A stretch of DNA of 31,179 nt from Gymnopilus junonius (taxonomy: Eukaryota > Basidiomycota > Agaricomycetes > Agaricales > Galerinaceae), in NCBI GenBank assembly GCA_015501075.1, contig JADNYJ010000376.1:1-31179 (forward strand). The letters run 5' to 3'. A program made the translations under genes and the position numbers. Position 1 is the stretch's first letter. The number at the start of each line of letters is the position of its first letter. Positions 1 through 10,893 of this stretch are shown one piece after another. The notes under the pieces were generated by a model. It searched no databases, was not told the DNA's origin, and saw nothing but the letters and a program-made list of their open reading frames with translations.

Positions 1-300
1 TCTTTCCGCTCCATTTTCTTAATGCAGTGGACGTTGTTGCAGTTTAACTTCTCTGTGTGGCCAATTGCCTATGTCGAGCTTTACCGACTCCGAATCGATC
101 ATCCTTTGATTTACGGATATGGCCCTGGTGGATACTTTAAGAGTGAGTCTTTCCCTGTCCAACCGCACTTTACCACCTTAACGACGAAACACCTCTAGTC
201 TTTCCTCACACGTCTCGCGTCATTATGAACCAGTCAGCTTTTGTTCCCGACTCTATCTCTAATCCATCATACATTTCAACCAACTGACTGATCATCAGTT

Positions 301-736
301 CTAGATCACAGCGGGAGTCTGTCAAACAACCATCTGAGCTCCGACAAGTCGAGCTCAGATACGTTCACGAAAAAGAACTTGTAAAAGCCTACCCCTCCTT
401 GGAATCGAAGTGTCTTTGGACGCTCTGTCCCAAGACTGGCCATTCGCGAACAGACATGAGAAACACGGAAAACGGAATCACCGATCATTTTTGAGCGCTC
501 ACCGTATAGATCTGCCAGAAAAACAGCCTATCAACCTTACATGTCGTTGGAGTGGTTGTCGCGAACCTGGCCCTTACTTTACACGGCGGACGTTCTTGAA
601 CCATATCCGGCATTCTCATTTGAAATTGAACACATTCAAATGTCATTTATGCCAAGGTCACTTCGAGGGATGGACAACTGTGAAGGAACATGTTAGAACT
701 TGGCATCCCGATTACATATTGCTCGTTCTTAAATGA
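301..736 (+). pseudogene. C2H2 zinc-finger protein, broken by one frameshift
   Basis: Two overlapping open frames together give three C2H2-type fingers. The first lies in the frame that ends at the TGA after 492 (C-LWTL-C, then H-FLSA-H once the frame changes). The second and third are in the 410-736 frame (C-RWSG-C ... HIRHSH, and C-HL-C ... HVRTWH). The frame change falls in the T run at 488-492, and one missing T there would join the fingers. The C-x4-C spacing with Trp in the first two fingers resembles GLI/Zic-type fingers; a nucleic-acid-binding role is inferred from the fold only. The 5' end is not resolved. An open stretch at about 31-153, followed by a donor-like GTGAGT, may be an earlier exon, but I could not join it in frame. 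It could be a true pseudogene or a sequencing error. Confidence 0.5.
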
Positions 737-740
737 TTTT

Positions 741-1290
741 TGCGCTCATGTAGAAGGAGAAATCACTTTTATTAATGCCAAACTATCTTACATACTAGTG
801 TCATCCTATAAATTTGATGTTTAGAATTGTAAACTGGACCGTTCGCTATATCGCTTGTCCAACGCGTACTGAAATGGAAAACACAGCGCCTTTACTTGTG
901 CCATCCTGAAGCTGGCGCCTACCTTCTTCCAACCAACGCGTCCAGATATCTTTAATTTTGTATTACCTCACGAGTAGCTATTATTACATGCCTGCAAGTA
1001 CTTTGAATTATCCATTGAAATAAAGAAAGGGTGCTTGGATGACGTGACGTATATCAATTGGCTTTTTGATATGGAAGACAATACTATACAATTGATACTG
1101 GGCCACATAGACTAAATACAGCTGCCTTTGTTCGGGGATAGAGCGGGAGGAGATACGTTTTGGCCTAGATCAGTTCGGATCAATGGCCTGCTCAGTCCCG
1201 GTTGTACGCGTAAACAGCGACAAGCAGTCTTAGCGTCACCTTCATCTATTATAGGCTTCATGAGCTTCTTTTTGACAATTTCATCCAGAT
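741..1290. other. Unassigned stretch between zinc finger and GH31 relic
   Basis: No convincing coding exon on either strand. I looked here for the missing N-terminal half of the GH31 enzyme (beta-sandwich domain and the conserved block before the TIM barrel) and did not find it. The short ORF at 1128-1319 has no recognisable features. Confidence 0.5.
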
Positions 1291-3637
1291 TTTGTCGACG
1301 TGGCGAATGTCATAACTAACTATGCCCAAGCTCAGATACCTCTTGAAACAATGTGGACTGATATTGGTACGATTACGCCCCTTCCTCCTTTGAACGTCAA
1401 ACTCATGACTTCCGCAGATTACATGGACCGCCGGCGGATCTTCACTGTCGACCCCGATTACTTCCCTCTTCCTAGAATGCGAGAGATTGTCGCTTACCTG
1501 CACGCCCATAATCAGAAATATGGTGAACGTTATTCACTCAATTCTTCCACAGCGTATTAATTGATATCATTCAGTTCTTATGACGGATCCTGCGGTTGCG
1601 TACCTACCTGGTCAAGGCTATACTCCTTACGACAACGGGAAAAAGTTGGATGTATGGCTTAAGGCTCCAAATGGAAGTGAAAGTTTAGGCGTTGTCTGGC
1701 CTGGTAAGAGCCTTCATATTTTTCTATAGTCACGTACTAATTAGCGGCATAGGTGTCACCGTATTTCCTGGTAGGTTTAACGAATCTAGAAGATAATCAT
1801 GCCCTGATCATCTTCTCGTCCCGGATGACCAGATTGGTTCCATCCTCAGATTCAAAAGTACGTTCTCAGTTTAAACATTTTCACCCGATTTTTAATGATT
1901 CTTTGTAGCTACTGGACTGGCGAATTCCAGAGCTTCTACAGCCCACAAACAGGAATCGATATCGACGGTGCCTGGATTGACATGAATGAACCTTCCAACG
2001 TACGTTCTCATTTTTGTCACTCTTACGTCTCCCTCACATTGATCATGACCTTACTCCAGTTCTGTGTCCTGCCTTGTGATGACCCATTCCAACAAGCAAT
2101 CGAGCAGAACATGCCTCCCGCTAGGACCAGCGCTCCACCGGATCCTAATACCCCAACTTTCACGAACTCCAGCTCTGCTTCTCCTCAGTTAAACACAAGA
2201 GATGATCAAGATCTGTTGACCCCACCGTATGAGATCAATAATGCACAAGGAGATTTGTCGAGCAAGACGGCGTTTGTAAGTCTTTCGCGGTTGTCTACCA
2301 TTGCTCGTCTGACACTGTTCCTCCTCATAGACGAACATCAAACATGCCAACGGCCTCCTTGAATACGATACCCACAACATCTTCGGCACCATGATGTCTG
2401 TCGCGACGCATAACGCCATGCTCTCCCGCCGTCCAGGCAAACGTACCCTGGTTATTACTCGCTCCACGTTCGCCGGCGCCGGAACGCATGTGGGGAAGTG
2501 GTTGGGAGACAATTTCAGTCTGTGGGACGATTATCGCTTCTCGATTGCGGGCATGCTAGGGTTTGCGAGCATCTATCAGGTTCCAATGGTTGGAAGTGAT
2601 ATTTGCGGCTATGGTGTGTGGTCTTCGATTTCTTTGTTGTTGGCTTGCGCTTGACCTTTCTTCTTCTTTACAGCTGGAAATACTACTGAGAACTTATGTG
2701 CTCGATGGGCGATGCTGGGCGCATTCTACCCTTTTATGCGAAATGTAAGCCTCATCCAATATTATGAACTTCAACTCTCACATTCATCTGTCTGCAGCAT
2801 AACGCAGACACCTCAAATAGTCAAGAATTCTATTTATGGCCCAGTGTCGCGCAGGCTGCTCGGAATGCGCTTGATATTCGGTAAAATACCTGGTCATCGT
2901 TTGTCTCTTTCATACCGCTCATGAGGTATATTCCAGGTACCGTCTGCTCGACTACATCTACACCGCCTTCCATCAAGCCCATACGGACGGCACGCCCGTG
3001 GTCCATCCTTTCTGGTTCAAATATCCGAAGGATACCAACACTTTCGCCATTGACCATCAATTCTTCTTGGCGATTCCATCCTCGTGTCTCCTGTCACCGA
3101 CGACGATGCTACCTCCGTCTCAATCTACCTCCCAAGCGACATCTTCTACGATTTTGCCACCCTCGCTCCAGTCCAAGGCACCGCTTCTTACATCACGCTG
3201 CCTGATGTAAACTTTACAACGATCCCTCTTCACATCAAGGGCGGCGCTGTACTTCCTCTGCGGTCCCAGTCGGCGATGACGACTACGACCTTAAGGAAGA
3301 TCGACTTTGAACTCGTGGTTGCACCTGATGTTCACGATCAAGCTACTGGACAGTTGTACGCAGACGATGGGGAATCCATCTCTCCTCCTTCGTCGACACA
3401 GGTCAAAATGGTGTTTGCCAATGGTAAGTTGAACGTGTCGGGGAGCTTTGGGTATAATCTTGGTGTGAATGTGCAGAGAGTAAGGTTCCTTGGCATTGCG
3501 TCAAGTCCAAAGAGGGTTTTAGTGAATGGCAGGTGATTGGCGCATCAGGTTCTGTGTATGATTCGACGAATAAGGTGTTGGATGTGAATATTGGTGTGCC
3601 TTTCAATAGGGCGTTCTCTGTTGAGTATCATACGTAG
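1291..3637 (+). pseudogene. GH31 alpha-glucosidase, 5'-truncated and frameshifted
   Basis: Glycoside hydrolase family 31 hydrolyses alpha-glucosidic bonds at non-reducing ends; fungal members are usually secreted. Exons are clear at about 1291-1366, 1418-1522, 1575-1703, 1753-1770, 1833-1857, 1909-1999, 2060-2275, 2331-2613, 2674-2744, 2798-2880 and 2937 onward, all with GT..AG introns of about 49-62 bases. They encode the catalytic barrel: PLETMWTDIDYMD, the nucleophile in GAWIDMNEPSN (Asp at 1979-1981), the acid/base in KWLGDN (Asp at 2508-2510), and the C-terminal beta domain. The N-terminal several hundred residues usual for the family are absent. In the last exon the frame slips near 3066 (one base lost in a Phe-Phe-Phe-Gly-Asp stretch; the copy at 10267 keeps it) and again near 3533, before a tail ending at TAG 3635-3637. 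Most likely a decayed gene. Confidence 0.88.
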
Positions 3638-4266
3638 TAGCCTTTATCTCTGACTTTGATGTTAATGAATTCAAGCATTGAAAATTGACAGTACGAGGAT
3701 GTAGCTTGGTTGCTTAACGTCCACCAAGAGCAAGCCATTTGTAGGAGTTAGGGAACTGAATTTGGGCCGATTAACGACAGGGTGGTATGGTTCTTCGAGT
3801 TGATAATCAGGAATAAATTGAAATGGGTGTTGAATGTAAAGGCAAAGGCGACGCAATGCCAGTTCAGAATCAAAGCCTAGGTGGGTGGAGAGAGCGGAGC
3901 CGACAATATTATGTAAACAATTCTTGGACGGGAATTTGTCGGGCGATGGGCGCAGACCTTTGAAGTTTTCATCATACCATACCAGTGACACTGATACTCC
4001 TCCTCGTCCTCCACGACCTCGCGGGGCTCTCATTATGCATTTTGGATCTATACAGCGTACTTTGCGATATCTTGCAGGTCCGTCTCCGTTTTTTTTTTTT
4101 TTTTGCAGCTGGTTCTTCATATTAATCTACCTTTGGTCCATAACTACTATAGGACCATCACGGAGCTTGAATGGCCGTTTAGAGCCTAATCAGCGTGCCC
4201 CAAGCTTCACGCAGGCCACAGGCCGACCTGCCACTTGCCACTTGCTCCTCAAAGTAAGGATTTGAC
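3638..4266. other. Unassigned stretch with a 16-T tract
   Basis: No recognisable gene. A run of 16 T at 4089-4104 is followed by GCAG, which looks like a plus-strand splice acceptor or a simple homopolymer. The minus-strand ORF 3671-4120 owes its Lys-rich start to this tract and shows no family features. Confidence 0.4.
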
Positions 4267-4310
4267 TACCGAAACGGGCCTCTTGTGCAGATGGAGCTGC
4301 TGCTGCCACT

Positions 4311-5032
4311 ATGGCCATTTCTTCCGCTCTTCTTTTGTGTTACGCCCCAGTACCAGCAGTACGAGGTTCACCCGTCAAACGTGCATTTCAAGTTTTAATT
4401 ACAATTTCGGGTTCGGTTTGGATGTCATTATGCCACCATGCCGCCATCCACCACCCTTTCCACGCTCATGATCAATATTTTGAAGAGAGCTAGGGTGATA
4501 ATACCAAATTCCAGCAAGGGCCTCCTCTTTACCTTCAAGCTGCGGCGCATCTCACCCCCTACTACCCACTGGCGTCCATTATTTTGGGCCTATTCAGTTT
4601 CATCCGCCATTCTCAACATTTCGCGACCTCCAATAACTCCATTACTACCCCATTTGCCATCATCAGTGCCGATTCTTACCGTTTCATCTTCACCTCCAAC
4701 TATCTCCTCCATTTTCTCACTCCCCACTGGAACTCGAATTACCTCTAACATCTTTGATGTGGGCGGGCTTTCACACGAACAGCACAGACATTCACTACGG
4801 AGCTTACTGGTTATAAAGCGTCCAACACAGGTCCTTCATTTGACTAACACCGTGCATATCTTGATCCTTCTTCCTCTTCAGGGCAACGCTCGTTTCCGAC
4901 ATACGGCTAGGCATTCTTCTGCCAGCAGCCTTCGCCCCAACACCCGCCACTCTTCTATGCATTTCTTCACTTTTCGGAATTCTATTCGTCTTTCTCTCAC
5001 TTCGGTGGTTAGGAGCTGCGATCCTCCAGCGG
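4311..5032 (+). pseudogene. Possible degraded membrane-protein gene
   Basis: One frame is open from 4311 to 4748 apart from a single TAG at 4491. It reads as hydrophobic protein-like sequence (for example the stretch ending in YPLASIILGLFSF). A candidate 51-base intron at 4831-4881 has a CTAAC branch-like site at about 4843 and a CTTCAG acceptor. The exon after it contains a convincing transmembrane stretch (CISSLFGILFVFLSLRWLGA). The blocks do not join in one frame and I do not recognise the family. It could be a decayed multi-pass membrane protein or chance. Confidence 0.2.
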
Positions 5033-5127
5033 TAGTAGTAATTCAACGCGTGTCCGAGTTGATCCAGCGCATGATAGGCGGGCCCCCTGGGATATACAAA
5101 GAAGTAAACGGCAATCAGCTATTTTAC

Positions 5128-5201
5128 CGAATATCATGCGCATCCCTGGCAGCCTGGGCGACAGTGGGCCAAAAATAGAGCCCTTGGCTATTTGCGTTAC
5201 G
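5128..5201 (-). pseudogene. GH31 alpha-glucosidase exon remnant
   Basis: The minus strand carries one exon-sized match to the 2798-2880 exon of the nearby GH31 relic. It encodes NSQGLYFWPTVAQAARDAHDIR-like sequence (the end of the barrel). A CTGCAG acceptor and a GTAAAAT donor sit at the same places as in the longer copy. It is 74 bases against 83, an in-frame loss of three codons, so it derives from a once functional, diverged paralogue rather than a fresh copy. The following exon at about 5085 is barely recognisable. It lies about 280 bases past the stop of the minus-strand gene at 5480-6937. Confidence 0.72.
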
Positions 5202-5479
5202 CTGCAGATAGAGGTGAACCTGCTGCACCTAGATGGTATTCCCAAATAGGAAAGTACTTCCATTCATGGATACTATCAATGCTGCGCAACAATGGTCAAT
5301 TTGACATATGTTGGTAAGTTGTTATCGGTATGTTTAGGTACTCGGTCTGACATACGAATTAAAATGCGCATATTAATATTACAGCAAGTTCGACAAAGAG
5401 AAACTACAAGTGCGCGGGACTATCGGAGGCAACGAACAAAACTGAGGATAAAGGAATTAACAGTCCACCGACATTAATG
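5202..5479. other. 3' flank of the 5480-6937 gene
   Basis: Short AT-rich spacer between the GH31 exon remnant and the stop codon of the minus-strand gene. No coding exon is visible. Confidence 0.4.
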
Positions 5480-6937
5480 TCAAAGACGCTGGGCAAGAAC
5501 GGCAAGAATAACTGGATGCGGTACGACAGCGGTCAAAATCACCGATTCGCCGTCCTTTGCCTCTCCACCATTGAATAATATTTCCGGACCGTCTCCACCA
5601 GAAACGGACATCCCATAAAGTTTTACGCCTTGATCGAGATTCTTGGCCTCTTTCGACGCCTTGTCTTCAAAGCCACACTCGATGGTCACCTTCAAATGGA
5701 TGTTGTATCCAGCTAAAAACGAGAATGGTCGAGCGAATTTGGGATTGAGGACGTCTGGTGCATCTGGAACGCGCTTTGGGAACTGCGTCTTGACATCAAA
5801 GAAGTCCCTGATGTGTGGTGAGATACAAAAGTTATGCGAATTCTACGACGATACTCACCATTCGCCAGCTGATATGTCAAACTTCTCCAAGCCTGTCGTG
5901 GTCACCTCCAAGGATATGTGTTCTTCTTTCCCCTTGGTATTGATCAAACGTGGCCCGGCCTCCTGGCTAGATATCAGGAAGAGCCGGAACCAGTCGACGT
6001 CCACCCCGAGTGATTTGATAGTGGTCGTGAAAACCGCCTCTGGTTCGCCGCCGTTGCCTTGTATCCAACAGTTGAGGTTAGTCCTGAGGCCCTGAACACT
6101 GTATAAAGGTACGTAAGTCGGATCATCTGACTTCGCATCGCTAATGTCTGTTGGTTCCTCAGCAAGCATGTTGTATCTAGACGGCATATGTTATATTAGT
6201 GGATTTGCGTGAACGGCAAAGCACCCGACATACCTCGTTTTTTGAGCAGTAGTCAGAGCTTCTTCAACGTATTGCTGATGCTGTTCAACCAACTTACTTC
6301 TACCATAAGCCGCCGTTTCAGCATCCTCGAGAGCGGTCTTAGCACGATTGAGGTCCTCTCGGGCTGCTGGCACGTTCGGAGCGTTCTCCACACACCAGTC
6401 ATCGAAGTTGGCTTTTGGTGGCGGAATCCTGTCGTACCTGCGTCGCGCATTCTCGGTGTTTTGCGTCAATTTACCCTTCGTTTCTGCTACACGCTTTTCA
6501 GCGGCCTTGATAGCGTCGAGGAGCTCTTTGGATGGAGGAAGACCCTAGATGACGTCGTCGTAACTGTCATAAAGTATATTTAAACCTGACATACCTTGTC
6601 CACCGAATTCAAATACCTGATACGAAACAGAAGTTCTCAACTGCTAGTCAAAACGATAAAAGCAATCACATAACCACATGATTAATTCTTCGGCATAACC
6701 CTCCGATGAACCAGGTGCGCCATTGTCGATAGCAAGAGTCGTGTCTGCAAGGCGGTGGACAAGGTAGTTGACAATACCTTCGGGAAGTGGGCTTTTGGCC
6801 TTCGTCTCGATCCAAGGATGAGTGAAAGGGCGAATAAAGATGAACTGATCCTTTCCGACGTCAGGTAGAAATATTTTCAGAGCCGATTCGTAGGCACGCC
6901 AGAACGGGGAATTAGAACCAGAAATGGAGGGGGTCAT
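5480..6937 (-). CDS. Conserved protein of unknown function, paralogue A
   Basis: Five exons on the minus strand (6678-6937, 6595-6616, 6234-6544, 5859-6176, 5480-5807) give 412 aa with all splice sites GT..AG and no frame break. Exon 2 is only 22 nt. The N-terminal third is mixed. Roughly residues 95-195 are charged and helical, likely coiled coil (AIKAAEKRVAETKGKL; ALEDAETAAYGRSKL). The C-terminal half looks beta-rich and carries PLYSVQG, the block ending ISAGEW, and the terminus AVLAQRL. The partner at 8442-10070 has the same order of motifs and the same intron phases. An upstream in-frame ATG at 6967 would add 10 residues, but a TATAAAG on this strand at 6975-6981 lies just before it, and the partner's start aligns with 6937. 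No signal peptide or membrane segment is seen. I do not recognise the family. Confidence 0.85.
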
Positions 6938-6974
6938 GATATCCTGATCAAGAACACATTTTGGCATAGAGGGC

Positions 6975-6981
6975 CTTTATA
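6975..6981 (-). promoter_or_regulatory. TATA box of paralogue A
   Basis: TATAAAG on the minus strand, about 40 bases before the ATG at 6937. Transcription would be expected to start downstream of the ATG at 6967, which favours the shorter start. Prediction by motif and spacing only. Confidence 0.45.
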
Positions 6982-8344
6982 CATGTGGACGAGATGAATC
7001 CGAATCTGTAAGTTGATCAGGGAGATGTTTCACGTATGAACGTATGAACGTTTGTCCTTTGACGTCGATTGGGATAGAAGGGGGCAGTTGATTGGGCGTG
7101 AGGCCATTTAAGACTTGAAATTTCCCAACGAAAACCGACTCGGCTCAATTTCTTGGCCGACAATCTCAGTGCCCGCCTCTATCGGGGAATTTTCTGCAAC
7201 GCGCCCTTCTCTCCCTTCCTTGATCGTCCTTTCGTCGGTCTTCTCCCTTTCCGTCCTTCCCCGTCGATTTTTCCTGGCGCCCCTATACTTTTTAGAATCC
7301 TGTCCGTGATCTCGTACGTATATATCAATGTATTTGCACGTAAGTGGGCCCATTTTATTTTATTACTCGAATATTCTAACCATTTTACCGCCTATGTACG
7401 CTTTACTCCAGCTTATTACCATGTTGCTTGAGAGGTGACCCCAATGCCGTACTATGTAGCCCATGTTACTGATGTCTTGCATATAATAATAGTTTTAGAT
7501 AATCTAGGAGGATTGGAATAGGAACACGACATGTATATGGATGACTTGTTGTTGTGCCTCCCACTGTGAGTTCGTAGTAATTCCCCTTTTTGGTTCTAAA
7601 CCTCGGCAGCTAGTATCCACCGATAAATGACCTGTCCGCAGAGTCGTTCGAACTCACGTCATGCAGCTTTCATTTACATACATCTCGACTTTCGAAACAA
7701 ACCAGAAGTTATCATGTCCCTCGACAGTTGCGTGTCTTGTCATCTCCCACTTCTTTCTTCTCTCAGTCAAAGTCACTGTCAGAACTCTTCTGCATGTGGT
7801 GTACCTTACGGGAATCAATATGTGACGCGAACAAGTTCTGGCTTCTGGGATTAGTTTGGACTATTCCTTCTCATAATAGGTCTGTCAACACGCCGTAAGA
7901 ATCCCCGTGGATCGATTCGGAGCTACTTAATATCGGTCTGACAGTTGGTGAGTTCGTTTTACTAATTTATTTCCACTGGTCTCCGCTTCTCAAAGTTGCA
8001 CCTTCACTTCATTGTTGACGCAACTGGATGACGTTCGATTGCAACATTTCTCCATTTTAATTTATCTATCCATCGAGTTGATAATGATTGACTTTCCTTG
8101 AGTTTAGAACGCATTCCAGATTCCCATTCACGTCAGCCAAAACTTGAACATTAACGGAAGTCATCTAATTACTTCCATTCTATTCATCCGCTGTATTGCG
8201 ACAGAAAGAGCGCTTTTTCGAGGACACAACTTCTTTTACGTCTCTATTTTAACAACTCCAATTCCTGCCAACATGCCTTGCGCACGTCGGTTGTCCAAGG
8301 AAACGAAACGTATTATCGGGAAGTATCCACGTCCGAGCAGCGAG
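6982..8344. other. Shared upstream region of the divergent gene pair
   Basis: About 1.4 kb between two head-to-head paralogues, with no convincing exon. It contains a pyrimidine-rich block at about 7190-7300 and short AT-rich stretches. A local repeat of GTATGAAC lies at about 7033-7050. It presumably holds the regulatory sequence of both genes. Confidence 0.4.
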
Positions 8345-8351
8345 TATAAAA
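8345..8351 (+). promoter_or_regulatory. TATA box of paralogue B
   Basis: TATAAAA, 91 bases before the ATG at 8442, in a GC-balanced context and followed by a pyrimidine- and CA-rich leader typical of fungal 5' UTRs. Confidence 0.55.
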
Positions 8352-8441
8352 GGCTTGTGTTCCAATCGTAGTCGACGTGCAATTTCTATTGTACTCATCG
8401 CCCCACACCTACAATCGATACAATCGACTCTCATCATCGCA

Positions 8442-10070
8442 ATGTCTATCGAAGAAACCGACGCCATCTTTGCACGCGCCTATGCGTCCGCTATCACCAA
8501 GAAATTTATTCCAGGCGGGATCAACAAGAACACTCAGGTCGTCTTCCTAAGCCCACTTGTTCAGCGTGGCATAGCGGGCGGCGATCTCATTCCTGAACCC
8601 GTCACCAATTACATGGTCTACAAGGCTGCCGACAATCTCCTCGGCGCGGACGATCCCTCCTACATCGGTGGGGGACAGGCAAGCTACATCCAGAGTTTGC
8701 GATCGTGAGTTTTCATTGTTCGTTTCCATCATATTCTATCGCTCACTGGCTTTTTTCGTTTCATATCTCAGATACGCTGATTATATTGACACGGTGAGAT
8801 ATCATTTAACCCCCCCACTTTCCGTGAAGCCAACTTACTACCGCCCTTTAGAAAACCAACCGTTCTCCTGCGGTGGTTACCCGGATGGTGAAGGCCAGAG
8901 ACGCGGTGGACATTACGGAAAAGAAGTTCGAAGAAGAGGAGGACAAAGCATGGGCGAGATATGAGAAGGCCAAGGATCATTTTCCGGGAGTCTCCTTCAA
9001 CGATTGGGCGAGCGAAAGCGCGCCAGGTTTCAATAGTGCCAAGGAGAGGCGAAATGCAGCGTACAACGAATTGGATTCGGCAGCACAGCTCTTTGATGGG
9101 CCCCAGGCCAGTGCGCTTTACGCAATTAGGAACAAGATCCGAAACGCTCAGGAAAGGACCACTGTCTACTCAGGGTGAGTTATTGATGATATGAGGAGCT
9201 TTATTTTTATCTTATGAAATGTTAGCCTTAACCAGATCGCCGTCTCTGGAGACATCGATTTGCTGAACGAAGCTTTGATAGCAGCAAATGGCGGAAAAAA
9301 GCTTGAGGCCGGCAAGCTTGAATCATTCCGCGTTCCGGCTTACAGCGTTCAAGGATACCTCATCACGCTGAAGGAATGGATCCGTAGAGGTGGACAGGCG
9401 GAACCGGTCCGCACCGAGTCTTTGAAAATCGACGTGAGCTCTGGCTTTAGTTCGAAATGGGAGGATTTCGGCTACAAGAAGGTCGAGGGCAGAGGGAGTA
9501 TCGGTATTTTCCCATTCTTCCACGTGACTGTCAAAACCTCGTCTGAGGAGAAATCGTACAAATTGGATACGGCGGGCAAGGAAACTGAGATTTCGCTTGA
9601 ACTCAAGGCGATCGGGTTCCAGCTCGTACAAGTCGAGGCTGGTGAATGGTAAGAGATTCCGCCGGGCGATTCAGTTGTTGAAGTGACTCTGACATGTAAT
9701 TTCCAGGGACGTTCGCGGTATTAAAACTATGTTCCCCGACCTTCTTCCCGACGCGCCAAAAGTCCTCACTTCCGATCTCGCCAGAGTCTCCAGTATTTTG
9801 TTTGGATATGATGTCGCTTTGACGGTGACATTTGGCAGCAAATTGAGGACGGAGGCAAAGGACTTGTACGAGAAAGCAAGGTCTTCTGGAGGGAGCTTGA
9901 CTATCTTCGGGTTCCACGTAGCTGGAAGCGGTGGTGGCGGCTCCTCCGAGCAGGTCAAGACGGACTTCGAACACGTTAACTGGGACAATGCCACGGGCTC
10001 GATTACCCTCACCCCCGCTCCCCAGCAAGTTTACCCGACTCTTCTTGCTGTTCTTGGTCAGCGCCTCTGA
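8442..10070 (+). CDS. Conserved protein of unknown function, paralogue B
   Basis: Five exons (8442-8704, 8772-8793, 8852-9174, 9226-9648, 9707-10070) give 464 aa with no break. Exon 2 is 22 nt, exactly as in the minus-strand paralogue, and intron phases are 2, 0, 2, 2 in both. Residues about 96-210 are strongly charged and helical (DITEKKFEEEEDKAWARYEK), probably coiled coil. The C-terminal half looks beta-rich, with PAYSVQGYLITLKEWI, the block ending VEAGEW, a Gly-rich turn (FHVAGSGGGGSS) and the terminus AVLGQRL. There is no signal peptide and no transmembrane segment. The start is the first ATG after a TATA box and aligns with the partner's. I do not recognise the family. A helical domain plus a beta domain without a signal would also suit a cytosolic defence or membrane-acting protein, but nothing in the sequence proves this. 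Confidence 0.9.
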
Positions 10071-10266
10071 ATATCGTCGTCTTATGGCTCATCGTTTTGT
10101 ACTTGTAGTCTGTAGTTTGTTGAACTGTAACTGTATAACTGTGTCAATCGAATTTGGACGGCCTCGTCCTCTTAACGTCAATCTATGTGTGAGCAGTACA
10201 ACATTTACGATACTTGATTGTCCTCTCAGTCGACAGATCATGTTCGATACTTCCGATGCTCACCAG

Positions 10267-10524
10267 GTACTTTCTTCTCGACTATTTCCACACTGCTACA
10301 ACTGCCACTTTCGCCAATGATCATCAGTTCTTCTTTGGTGATTCCATTCTCGTGTCTCCTTGACGGATGATGATATGACCTCCGTGTCAATCTACCTGCT
10401 TCCTGAGGTACGGTAAAGTTTACGACGATCCCTCTTCGCATCAAGGGCGGCACTGTACTTCCTTTGCGGCCTCAGTCTGCGGTGACGTCCACGACCTTGA
10501 GGAAGATCGACTTCGATCTCGTGG
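10267..10524 (+). pseudogene. GH31 alpha-glucosidase C-terminal remnant
   Basis: Begins at a conserved CAG acceptor with YFLLDYFHTA, equivalent to the start of the exon at 2937 in the longer relic. It then skips about 25 codons, resumes with [14 protein letters not shown], slips frame at about 10362, loses about 20 further codons after a YLLPE stretch, and ends with TTIPLRIKGGTVLPLR and a GTAAGC donor after 10524. The deletions and the frame slip mean it cannot encode an enzyme. It lies about 200 bases past the stop of paralogue B and on its strand. It preserves the Phe-Phe-Phe-Gly-Asp reading that is broken in the 3066 copy. Confidence 0.82.
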
Positions 10525-10893
10525 TAAGCCTTTTATCTATCAAGTTTGTGGGGCGCATTGGAATGAGTATCTTTAATTGTTCACTTCTTAGAGGTTGCAT
10601 TAGAAGCCCCTTTGCCTAGGGTATGAGGTTACGATCATAGGGTAGGGGGCGAATTTTAGGGCAGCGGGTTTCAACCAAGTGTATACTCTCATTGAGCTCC
10701 CACTGTCAGTCGCATACTATGCGAAAATGCGAGCTTCGAAAGGAGATAAGATACCCATTTCGCCTCACATGCTCAAGTCAGGCCGGAGAACCTCAAGCAC
10801 AGCCTTGCGACCAATTTATACACGTACTTAAACACATAGCTATGGATGTAGATGGACCGGAATTACTCTTGATACTTGCGACATCCTACCATC
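10525..10893. other. Spacer and upstream region of the DUF6593-like gene
   Basis: Probable intron and unrecognisable GH31 decay to about 10640, then upstream sequence of the next gene. TTTATAC at about 10815, some 75 bases before the ATG, is a weak TATA candidate. Confidence 0.35.

Noticed and set aside
3671..4120. 149-codon minus-strand ORF
   Set aside because: The N-terminus is poly-Lys from the 16-T tract and the rest has no family features or splice support.
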